Source: Nitrospira sp.
GTDB taxonomy: Bacteria > Nitrospirota > Nitrospiria > Nitrospirales > Nitrospiraceae
Direction of reading: 5' to 3'
Length of the DNA: 64,000 nucleotides
Assembly (NCBI GenBank): GCA_015709715.1
Contig: CP054184.1
Coordinates: 3,147,001 to 3,211,000 of the forward strand
Under the pieces are notes generated by a model that saw only the letters and a list, made by a program, of their open reading frames with translations, did not search any database and was not told the origin of the DNA. Positions 55,056-63,059 of the stretch are shown one piece after another (the stretch's first letter is position 1; every line of letters begins with the position of its first letter). Position numbers and translations under genes: made by a program.

Positions 55056-57203
55056 GTGAGTGAATCGTTCTTCAGCGCCTCGTGGTATCGCGTCGAGGGA
55101 CTGAGACCCCGGCTACGCAGTCACCTGCGCGTCCACCGGCATCAGTATCGCGGACACACGTGGTATGTCCTGCAAGACCTTGCGACCGATCGGTTTCACC
55201 GATTTTCACCGGAGGCCTATGCACTCATTGGGCTCATGGATGGCCGGCGCACCGTCCATGAGATCTGGGAACAGGCCAGCGAGCGATTGGGCGACGAGGC
55301 GCCGACTCAACACGATGTGATCGGCCTCATCAGTCAGCTCCACGCCGGTGATGCACTCTTGTTCGATCAAGCTCCGGACATGGCCGAGTTATCCAACAGA
55401 TCCGCAACCCAGGTGCGGCGAAAACGGTACAACCAGTTGGCCAATCTCTTTTCATGGCGGTCTCCCCTGTGTGATCCGGACCGATTCTTGACGCGATGGT
55501 TACCTCTCGTGCGACCGTTTATCTCGAAGATGGGGTTGGTCCTTTGGACCGCACTTGTGATGGGTGGCGTCGTGTTAGGCGGAATTCACTGGCCCGATCT
55601 CTCCCACAATTTTTTTGACCAGGCGCTGGCGCCGCAGAACCTGGTTTGGTTGTGGCTGCTGTTTCCCTTGCTGAAGTTGTGTCATGAGCTGGGGCATGGC
55701 TTTATGGCGAAAGCGTTTGGGGCAGAGGTCCATGAGCTGGGAGTGATGATGCTGGTCTGTACGCCGGTGCCCTATGTCGAGACGACAGCAGCCTGGGGAT
55801 TTCGAAACAAGTGGCACCGCATTTTGGTGAGCGGCGCGGGGATGATGGTCGAGTTGGCACTGGCCTCGCTGGCCCTCCTGGTGTGGATCAATGCAGAACC
55901 CGGCGTCGTGCGGATGCTCGCGTACAACACCATCCTAATCGCCGGGGTTTCTACGGTGATTTTTAACGCGAATCCGTTGCTGCGCTTCGACGGCTATTTC
56001 ATGCTGATGGACTTTCTCGAAATTCCAAACATGAAGCATCGGGCCGGACGATATTTCGCTTACTTGACCGAGCGTTATCTTCTCGGGCAGCACGAGGCGG
56101 AATTGCCGGAGGCGACCGTCGGCGAACGCCTATGGTTCGTCTTGTATGGGGCGGCCTCATCTCTCTATCGCATCGTGGTTGTCGTCGGCATCCTCTTATT
56201 CTTGGGCGACCAGATGCCCCTGCTGGCAGTGCTGTTTGCACTGTTCACCGGGGGGATGCTCGTCGTGGTGCCGATCGGCAAGGGGCTCAGCTTCTTGCTC
56301 ACGAGTCCGAGACTTCACCTGATTCGAGCGCGGGCCTTGGCTACGGTGGTTTGTTTAGTCGCGGCGTTGGCGGGTGTGGTCGGGTTTATACCCGTGCCGT
56401 TTCGTACGGTGACGGAGGGCGTGGTGTGGCTGTCGGATGAGGCCATGGTGCGGGCCGGAACCGATGGATTTGTGGATCGAGTCGTGGCGAGGCCGGGTTC
56501 TCACGTGGAAGCGGGGGAGGTCTTGTTGCTTTGCACGAATGTGGAGTTGCGCGCGCAGTTGAGCGTGTTGGAGGCTCGCCTTCAAGAACTACGGGCGCGT
56601 CACACGGAACAGGAGCCCACCGATCGCACGAAAGCACAGATTCTGGAAGAAGAAATGAAGTACGTGACTCAGGAGCGGGACCGCATCCGTGAGCGAGTCG
56701 ACTACCTGGTCGTTCGAAGCAAGCAGGCCGGAACGTTCGTGGTACCGCGGGAGCAAGATCTTCCCGGTAAGTACGTCCATCAGGGTGACCTGATAGGGCA
56801 GGTGCTGGACCTGCGGACGGTGACGGTGCGCACCCTCGTGCCCCAACAGGAAATCGATTTAGTGCGCCACCAATTGGAGGGGGTGGAAGTCCGTTTGGCC
56901 GAGCAGGTGGCGAAGGCGCAGCCGGCTTCCCTCGTGCGTCTCGTGCCGGCGGCTACCAACCAACTGCCCAGTCCTGCTCTCGGGAGTCAGGGCGGCGGAC
57001 AGGCCCCCCTAGCTCCCGCCGATGACAAGGGACTGACGGCACTGGATCGATTTTTCCAGGCCGATCTCACCCTGCCCAATTCTATGGCGTTGTTGGATGC
57101 CGGCGGGCGAGCCTATGTACGCTTCGATCATGGGGCGATGCCCCTCATGTCGCAGTGGATTCGGCAACTCCGGCAACTCTTTTTGGCGCGATTCAATGTC
57201 TAG
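55056..57203 (+). CDS. PqqD-M50 peptidase-lipoyl membrane protein
   Basis: 715 residues from GTG 55056. An N-terminal PqqD-like domain (about 20-105: VLQDLATDRFHRFSPEAYALIGLMDGRRT) could bind a peptide. The membrane core is a site-2-type metalloprotease: HELGH at 210-214 and NPLLRFDGY with Asp312, spread over about eight helices (145-430). The C-terminal half holds a lipoyl/biotinyl-type module (about 465-510), a coiled coil and a second half-module, the HlyD arrangement. It may process or thread a peptide and join the adaptor ring. The next gene's ATG overlaps its stop by 8 nt. Confidence 0.9.
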   Translation: MSESFFSASWYRVEGLRPRLRSHLRVHRHQYRGHTWYVLQDLATDRFHRFSPEAYALIGLMDGRRTVHEIWEQASERLGDEAPTQHDVIGLISQLHAGDALLFDQAPDMAELSNRSATQVRRKRYNQLANLFSWRSPLCDPDRFLTRWLPLVRPFISKMGLVLWTALVMGGVVLGGIHWPDLSHNFFDQALAPQNLVWLWLLFPLLKLCHELGHGFMAKAFGAEVHELGVMMLVCTPVPYVETTAAWGFRNKWHRILVSGAGMMVELALASLALLVWINAEPGVVRMLAYNTILIAGVSTVIFNANPLLRFDGYFMLMDFLEIPNMKHRAGRYFAYLTERYLLGQHEAELPEATVGERLWFVLYGAASSLYRIVVVVGILLFLGDQMPLLAVLFALFTGGMLVVVPIGKGLSFLLTSPRLHLIRARALATVVCLVAALAGVVGFIPVPFRTVTEGVVWLSDEAMVRAGTDGFVDRVVARPGSHVEAGEVLLLCTNVELRAQLSVLEARLQELRARHTEQEPTDRTKAQILEEEMKYVTQERDRIRERVDYLVVRSKQAGTFVVPREQDLPGKYVHQGDLIGQVLDLRTVTVRTLVPQQEIDLVRHQLEGVEVRLAEQVAKAQPASLVRLVPAATNQLPSPALGSQGGGQAPLAPADDKGLTALDRFFQADLTLPNSMALLDAGGRAYVRFDHGAMPLMSQWIRQLRQLFLARFNV

Positions 57204-59187
57204 GTCGATAGCATCATCGGTGATGCAGGGGCTCGCGTATCCCGAACGCCAGATGCCCGTCACTGGAAAGCTGGACCGATGGGCGCATACGGCGCTCACG
57301 CCGGTCATGCGCCGTCTGCGTGCCGCTACCATTCGTCGAGGGACTTGGATCAGGCAAGTGACTCTGGCCGGAGCGGACTGTGCCTCGTTACGTCCGGAGG
57401 GTATCAGGGGTCGCGCTCGAGACCTTCGGGCGTCCTTGACGAGGGCCGGTTTCCAGCCGGAGTTGGCAGCCCAGGCATTTGCTCTGGTGCGTGAAGCGGC
57501 CTCTCGCACTGTCGGGATGCGGCACTTCGATGTGCAACTTCTCGGTGGATGGATTTTGCTCACCGGGCGAGTGGCCGAAATGGAGACCGGAGAAGGCAAG
57601 ACCCTCACGGCGACGCTTCCCGCCTGCACGGCGGCTTTAGCCGGCCTGTCGGTCCATATCGTCACCGTCAATGACTACCTGGCGGCCCGGGATGCGGACT
57701 TGATGCGCCCCATCTATGAAGCCCTAGGCCTGTCGGTCGGAACGGTGCTGCAGGGCATGTCCCCGGCGGATCGCCGGGCTGCTTATGCCTGCGACATTAC
57801 CTATTGCACAGGCAAAGAGTTGGCATTCGATTATTTGAAAGATCGGCTTCTCGTCGGGGCCGCATCTAATCGTACCCAGGTTCAACTCGGACGCTTGCAT
57901 CGTCGCCAAGCCTCCGCGGCGGATTTCCTGCTGCGAGGCCTTCACTATGCGATTGTCGACGAAGCCGACAGCATCTTGATCGACGAAGCCAAGACGCCTC
58001 TGGTCATTGCCCGTTGCACGGACAATGCGGCGGAGCAAACCACCTATGCGGAGGCGTTACACATTGCCCGGCAGTTAGTGATGGGGCGCGATTTCGTAGT
58101 GGATCAGGCTGAGCGCACCGTACGAGTGCGACCGTCAGGAGATGCACGTGCGGCGGAGTTGGCCGCCGGTCTCGGCGGAGTATGGCGCGGCCGTCGGCGC
58201 CGCGATGCCCTCGTCCATCAAGCCCTTGTTGCGTTGCATCTGTTTCATCGGGACCAACAATATCTGGTGCAGGAATCCAAAGTGCAGATCATCGACGAAT
58301 ACACCGGCCGTGTGATGCCTGACCGTTCCTGGGAACACGGACTCCATCAAATGATCCAGACGAAGGAACGCTGCCCGCTGGATCATCATCGAAGCACAAT
58401 GGCGAGAATCAGTTATCAGCGATTTTTCCGCCGCTACTTGCGTCTAGCCGGCATGACCGGCACCGCTCAGGAGGTGGCATCGGAATTATGGGGGGTCTAC
58501 AGGCTTGGTGTGGTGCGGGTGCCGCCGAACCGTCCCGTCCGGCGAAAACGACTGTCTGATCAGATCTACGCAACGGCGGATGAAAAATGGCAGGCGGTTG
58601 TGGTTTCCGTCTCGGCGATGGCGCAACGCGGCCGGCCTGTGCTTGTCGGGACGAGAACGGTGGCGGCGTCCGAGCATCTCAGCCGCCTCCTTCAAGCCGC
58701 AGGCCTGCCGCACCAGGTGTTGAATGCCAGACAGGATCGGGATGAGGCCGCTGTAATCAGTCGGGCCGCCGAGCCGGGCCGCATCACCGTGGCGACGAAC
58801 ATGGCCGGTCGTGGCACGGACATCCGCCTGGATCCGTCCGTGGTTGAGCGTGGTGGCCTGCACGTGATTGCGACGGAACGTCACGAAGCCGGACGCATTG
58901 ACCGCCAATTGTTCGGACGGTGCGGCCGGCAGGGCGATCCGGGCAGCTATCAAACCATCCTCGCCCTCGACGATGAGGTACTCGTCGATCATGGCGGGTG
59001 GGTGTCGCGGGCGATTGCCGGAGCCTTCGGTGTAACCGGAATGTGTCTGCCGCGGTGGGTGGGGGGCAGCTTGTTTCGCCTCGCGCAGCGGCGGGCCGAA
59101 CGGGTGCATGCCCGCATGCGTCGGGGCATACTCAAGATGGATGAGCAGTTGGATTCCACACTGGCGTTCAGCGGCCGTTCGGAATAG
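57196..59187 (+). CDS. SecA-like ATPase lacking the canonical C-terminal domains
   Basis: 663 residues from ATG 57196. SecA motor motifs are intact: METGEGKT (Walker A, TGEGKT 131-136), DEAD at 255-258 in DEADSILIDEAKTP, IIDEYTGRVMPDRSWEHGLHQ of the preprotein-binding/ATPase region, TNMAGRGTDI at about 534-543, and FGRCGRQGDPG. Canonical SecA is about 900 residues, with a helical scaffold, wing and zinc tail after GRQGD. Only about 65 residues remain here, and no zinc-binding CxCxnCH is present. It probably powers export of a dedicated substrate. Catalytic residues look complete. Confidence 0.92.
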   Translation: MSRSIASSVMQGLAYPERQMPVTGKLDRWAHTALTPVMRRLRAATIRRGTWIRQVTLAGADCASLRPEGIRGRARDLRASLTRAGFQPELAAQAFALVREAASRTVGMRHFDVQLLGGWILLTGRVAEMETGEGKTLTATLPACTAALAGLSVHIVTVNDYLAARDADLMRPIYEALGLSVGTVLQGMSPADRRAAYACDITYCTGKELAFDYLKDRLLVGAASNRTQVQLGRLHRRQASAADFLLRGLHYAIVDEADSILIDEAKTPLVIARCTDNAAEQTTYAEALHIARQLVMGRDFVVDQAERTVRVRPSGDARAAELAAGLGGVWRGRRRRDALVHQALVALHLFHRDQQYLVQESKVQIIDEYTGRVMPDRSWEHGLHQMIQTKERCPLDHHRSTMARISYQRFFRRYLRLAGMTGTAQEVASELWGVYRLGVVRVPPNRPVRRKRLSDQIYATADEKWQAVVVSVSAMAQRGRPVLVGTRTVAASEHLSRLLQAAGLPHQVLNARQDRDEAAVISRAAEPGRITVATNMAGRGTDIRLDPSVVERGGLHVIATERHEAGRIDRQLFGRCGRQGDPGSYQTILALDDEVLVDHGGWVSRAIAGAFGVTGMCLPRWVGGSLFRLAQRRAERVHARMRRGILKMDEQLDSTLAFSGRSE

Positions 59188-59196
59188 GAAAAGATC

Positions 59197-59868
59197 ATGG
59201 GTAAAGAACGACTGATGCTTCAGGGAGTGATTGCCGCTTGGATCGGGGTGCATCTTCTGCTTGCGCAGCCGGCGATGGGACATGCTGCCGAATTGAGCTG
59301 TCTGATTCAGCCCTATGTGGTGATTACCATTACCAGCCCCGTCGGCGGCCTGTTGGAAAACGTGGCGGTGGATCGCGGAGACCTGATCAAGGAGGGCCAG
59401 ACTCTGGCCGTCCTCGATACCAGCGTCGAGCGAGCGACCGGTGCCGTGGCCCATGCGCAGGCCGAATTGACGAATCGTCGCTTGGCGGATTTGGAATTGC
59501 AACGAACGTCTGCTGAAGTGGCCTTGCGCACCATCCGTAGCCCGATCAACGGGGTGGTGGTGGAGCGCTACATGTCACCAGGAGAGTTTCCCAAGCAGGA
59601 GCGCATCATGAAATTGGCGCAAATCAATCCGTTGCGGGTGGAAGCGTATGCACCGGTCTCGCTGCTTGGAAAAATCACCGTCGGGATGGAATTGCAGGTG
59701 AAGCCCGAGGCGCCGGTGAGCGGCACGTACAAAGCTACGGTGACCGTGGTGGATCGTGTGGTGGATGCGGCCAGCGGCACCTTCGGTGTCCGTCTGGAAT
59801 TGCCCAATCCGGATTTGAAGTTGGCCGCTGGGCTGAAGTGTTCGATGGTTGTGCCTGGTAGTAAGTAG
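59197..59868 (+). CDS. short HlyD-like periplasmic protein 1
   Basis: 223 residues with a signal peptide (about 8-31). A lipoyl-type hairpin (ITSPVGGLLENVAVDRGDLIKEGQTLAVLD) leads straight to a brief coiled coil (about 75-105), then RSPINGVVVERYMSPGE and a barrel-like C-terminus. The coiled coil is much shorter than in classic HlyD proteins. No membrane anchor beyond the signal peptide. It sits directly upstream of the exoprotein gene and is paralogous to the 62061-62906 protein. Confidence 0.85.
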   Translation: MGKERLMLQGVIAAWIGVHLLLAQPAMGHAAELSCLIQPYVVITITSPVGGLLENVAVDRGDLIKEGQTLAVLDTSVERATGAVAHAQAELTNRRLADLELQRTSAEVALRTIRSPINGVVVERYMSPGEFPKQERIMKLAQINPLRVEAYAPVSLLGKITVGMELQVKPEAPVSGTYKATVTVVDRVVDAASGTFGVRLELPNPDLKLAAGLKCSMVVPGSK

Positions 59869-59929
59869 TGCTGCGAGGTTCTTGTCCATGCAGTCGTATC
59901 ACCTGTTCATATCAGAGGGGAGGTCAGTG

Positions 59930-61996
59930 ATGAGAGAAAGCGGATATTTCTCGAGGTTGCGGGAGCTGCTAACGAATCAGAGAAGCGGACGCAAGGGGGC
60001 TCTCGCAAGACGGCGGCGCGCGAAGCGCGCCTCTCCCTTCAGGATGGAACAGCTTGAGGCACGGGTGTTACTGGCCGGAGACCTGGCCGGCGCCACGCTG
60101 CAGGCTGCGGTGGTGCAAGAGCAATACACGGAAGGGGCGATCAACATTCAAAACGGCGTACAGGATTCGGGCTATCGCTATCGAGTGCGCCAGGATTTTG
60201 GAACCCAGTCCGATTCCAGTGCTGCGCCAACCGTCTCCGTGCTACGAATTTACGAGAACGGTGTGGAACTAGGACCGGCCCATTCGCGCCATGACGACAT
60301 TGCGACGAAGGGCCAGGGGCGGTTCAGTCATTGGGTGGACAATCTCTATTTCTCTGCGTCGGACAACTCGAATCCGCTGACCAATGGACGGTCCTATACG
60401 TACCGGATCTATACGGACGGAAGCACATCGACGACCTCGTCTTCTACGAACACCACGACGTCCGGAACGACGACGACGTCAACCTATGTGCAGGGATCTA
60501 TAAATATGTCCCAGGCAATCCGGGACTCCGGGTATCGGTATGAGGTACGCCAGGACTTCGGGACGGCATCGGACTCGAACGCGGAGCCGACGATATCCAA
60601 GCTGAGGATCTATGAGAACGGTGTGGAACTGGGACCGGCCCATTCACGCCATGACGACATTGCGACGAAGGGCCAGGGGCGGTTCAGTCATTGGGGGGAT
60701 AATCTTTATTTTTCGTCTTCTGACAACTCGAATCCGCTGACCAACGGGCGATCTTACACGTACCGGGTCTATACGGATGGAAGTACGTCGACCACGACGA
60801 CGTCTCCCTCGACCACGACCACCTCTCCGACGACCACGACGACGACCACGAGTAGTGGCTCCGTCAAAACGGATTTCGGAGTCTACAAGGAGCCGGCGTT
60901 ACCGTCCCTTCCTTCTGCTGGCTCCAAGATTGTCGATCCGACCTTTGGCACGACCATCATGCGCCTGACCGATAGCAAGGACGGCAGTACGGACGCGTTC
61001 GTGGGGTATAGCAATTTGCCGTCCTTCAACAGGGATAACACATACGTGATGGCGGTGGAGCAACTGGGGCAGAAGCGGGCCAAGTTCTATGCGTTTGACC
61101 CTGTCAACTTCAAGGCCAGCGGCGGATTTGTCTTGAGCAAACCACCGGCAGGGCTGCAAGAGTATGGGTTGATTTGGAGTGGCGTCAATCGACAAGTGAC
61201 GTTCGGAGTCGGTCAAAACAAAATCTGGCAGGTTGATGTGTCGACTCAACAGGCGACGCTGGTGAAAGACCTGACGTCCTATGGGGCCGGAGGCTATATC
61301 ACACAGATGTCGAAGAGCCTCAACGATGATGTGTTTTCTGCTTCTATCGTGAACAGCAGCGGGTCGACGGTTGGGTATGTCGTGTACAAGCGAAGTACCG
61401 ACCAAGTATTGGTGCGGAAACTCGTCAGCGGTCTCGACGAGACCCAAGTGGACAAGTCGGGTCGGTATTTCATCGCCGTCTACAAGGATGGTCACGATGA
61501 AATCTGGGATCTGCAGGCCGGGCCAAAACTGACCGCCACACTTTCTGGTAGTTCTGGATTCAAGCATCGGGACACCGGTTTCGGCACGGCGTTCACTTCC
61601 TATTCTGGTAATTCACTCGGATTCCGGCAGCTGTCGTCGCCGACTACGGTGAAGGCCTTGGTCCCAGGGTATTGGGGCTACAGTGCGAACAATCAGCAGG
61701 ACCACTTCTCTCTGTTGGCCGACAATGAAGGGTGGGGGCTCGCCAGCCGATATTCCACAACCGGCAGCGGAGTTGCCAAGACATTCGATAACGAAATCGT
61801 CTTGGTCGCCACCAACGGCAGCAATCAGGTGAGGCGGCTCGCACATCATCGGAGCGTGGTGAACGACTACTATGATCAGCCCAAAGCCAATATCAGCCGC
61901 GATGGGCAGTTCATCGCCTTTACCAGCAATTGGGGGAATGCCAGCGGTCGACGGGACGTGTATATCGTGAAGGTTCCGCCGGCTCCGGTCATTTAA
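59930..61996 (+). CDS. LEPR-XLL-tagged exoprotein with tandem repeats and a propeller-like C-terminus
   Basis: 688 residues from ATG 59930 (GAGGGGAGG upstream). There is no normal signal peptide. A basic N-terminus (RRRRAKRASPFR) leads to the tag LEARVLLAGD at 42-51, a variant of the LEPR-XLL sorting sequence of large secreted proteins. Two near-identical modules of about 100 residues follow (GYRYRVRQDFGT... and ENGVELGPAHSRHDDIATKGQGRF), each ended by a Thr/Ser-rich linker. From about 310 the chain has recurring WD/TolB-like elements ending in ISRDGQFIAFTSNWGNASGRRDVYIVKV. Likely substrate of the surrounding export genes. The biological role of the exoprotein is unknown. Confidence 0.82.
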   Translation: MRESGYFSRLRELLTNQRSGRKGALARRRRAKRASPFRMEQLEARVLLAGDLAGATLQAAVVQEQYTEGAINIQNGVQDSGYRYRVRQDFGTQSDSSAAPTVSVLRIYENGVELGPAHSRHDDIATKGQGRFSHWVDNLYFSASDNSNPLTNGRSYTYRIYTDGSTSTTSSSTNTTTSGTTTTSTYVQGSINMSQAIRDSGYRYEVRQDFGTASDSNAEPTISKLRIYENGVELGPAHSRHDDIATKGQGRFSHWGDNLYFSSSDNSNPLTNGRSYTYRVYTDGSTSTTTTSPSTTTTSPTTTTTTTSSGSVKTDFGVYKEPALPSLPSAGSKIVDPTFGTTIMRLTDSKDGSTDAFVGYSNLPSFNRDNTYVMAVEQLGQKRAKFYAFDPVNFKASGGFVLSKPPAGLQEYGLIWSGVNRQVTFGVGQNKIWQVDVSTQQATLVKDLTSYGAGGYITQMSKSLNDDVFSASIVNSSGSTVGYVVYKRSTDQVLVRKLVSGLDETQVDKSGRYFIAVYKDGHDEIWDLQAGPKLTATLSGSSGFKHRDTGFGTAFTSYSGNSLGFRQLSSPTTVKALVPGYWGYSANNQQDHFSLLADNEGWGLASRYSTTGSGVAKTFDNEIVLVATNGSNQVRRLAHHRSVVNDYYDQPKANISRDGQFIAFTSNWGNASGRRDVYIVKVPPAPVI
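60121..60787 (+). repeat. two near-identical repeat units, 360-bp period
   Basis: Units at about 60121-60427 and 60481-60787 are in frame and 360 bp apart. Their core (for example GAGAACGGTGTGGAACT at 60254 and 60614) is almost identical at DNA level, which suggests recent duplication or gene conversion. Thr/Ser-rich linkers follow each unit. Confidence 0.85.
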
Positions 61997-62060
61997 TCGT
62001 ATAGGGAGAGGCGACAGGTCGGCAAGGTGGCTGGCCTGCCGCCTACCCAAAAAGTAAGTC

Positions 62061-62906
62061 ATGAAACAGGCAGAGAATCGGCGTGGGCGGCATCAGAGCC
62101 GCCTTCGCTATGTGAGCCCACTGTTCATCGCGGGGGTCATCTGTTGGGCAGGATGGGCGGAGGCCAAATCCGAGTTGCCCTGCCTCGTGGTGCCACAGGT
62201 TACACTGACGGTCGGGACCCCGGTCGTCGGTGTGCTCAATAGCGTGGTGGTTAACCAAGGCGATATGGTGAAGGAAGGCGATGTGTTGGCCACGCTGGAG
62301 TCCAGTCTTGAGCAGGCCGAGGTCGCGTTGGCCAAGGCCAAAGCCGAAATGGATGCTGCTGAGAAAAGTACGCAGATGAAAGCTGAATTCAGCCTCAGGA
62401 AATCCGCTCGTGCGAAGGACTTGGGGAAGACCTCCGCGATGGCGCACCACGAAGTCGATGAAGCGGAAACCGAGGAGCGCTTGGCTCAAGTCGCCCATAT
62501 GGAAGCATTGGAGAATAAACGGGTGGCGCAACTGGAGTTGGCGCGGGCCACGGCGGCACTGGAGCTGCGGACCGTCCGTAGCCCGATCACCGGCATCGTC
62601 GTTGAGCGATTTTTGTCTCCTGGAGAGTTGGTGAAGCAAGCGCCGATCATGAAATTAGCTCGACTAGACCCTCTGCTGGTGGAAGTGTTGGCCCCCCTCT
62701 CCTGGCTGGGGAAACTATCGGCCGGCATGAGGGGCGAGGTGCGGCTGGAATGGCCGTCGGCCGGTCCTCACCAGGCCCGTGTGACGGTCGTTAATCCCGT
62801 CGTCAACAGCGCCAGTGGCACCTTCGAAGTGCTGCTCGAACTCCCGAATCCCGGCTACAAGATTCCGGCCGGCCTCTCCTGCGTCGTGCATTTTCCCTCG
62901 CAGTAG
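62061..62906 (+). CDS. short HlyD-like periplasmic protein 2
   Basis: 281 residues with an N-terminal export signal (about 17-35). A lipoyl-type hairpin (GTPVVGVLNSVVVNQGDMVKEGDVLATLE) is split by a longer coiled coil (about 80-170), then RSPITGIVVERFLSPGELVKQ and LPNPGYKIPAGLSC. The motif set matches the 59197-59868 protein, so the two arose by duplication. Placed just after the exoprotein gene. Confidence 0.85.
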   Translation: MKQAENRRGRHQSRLRYVSPLFIAGVICWAGWAEAKSELPCLVVPQVTLTVGTPVVGVLNSVVVNQGDMVKEGDVLATLESSLEQAEVALAKAKAEMDAAEKSTQMKAEFSLRKSARAKDLGKTSAMAHHEVDEAETEERLAQVAHMEALENKRVAQLELARATAALELRTVRSPITGIVVERFLSPGELVKQAPIMKLARLDPLLVEVLAPLSWLGKLSAGMRGEVRLEWPSAGPHQARVTVVNPVVNSASGTFEVLLELPNPGYKIPAGLSCVVHFPSQ

Positions 62907-63059
62907 GTGTCGTACCCCCGCCTGTTCGTTCACGGTACTTTTCTAAGACTGTTTCCGGTTTGCCCGCGCGCTAGCAGTGGACTGGGAAGAGGCGTGTCGT
63001 GTAACTCTATCCGCCGGTGGCGCTGGATGGTCATTCAATTCGAGCGAAAGGGGCATGGT
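62907..63059. other. gap before the TolC-like gene
   Basis: 153 nt. No gene or hairpin was identified; the TolC-like gene might have its own promoter here. Confidence 0.35.
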
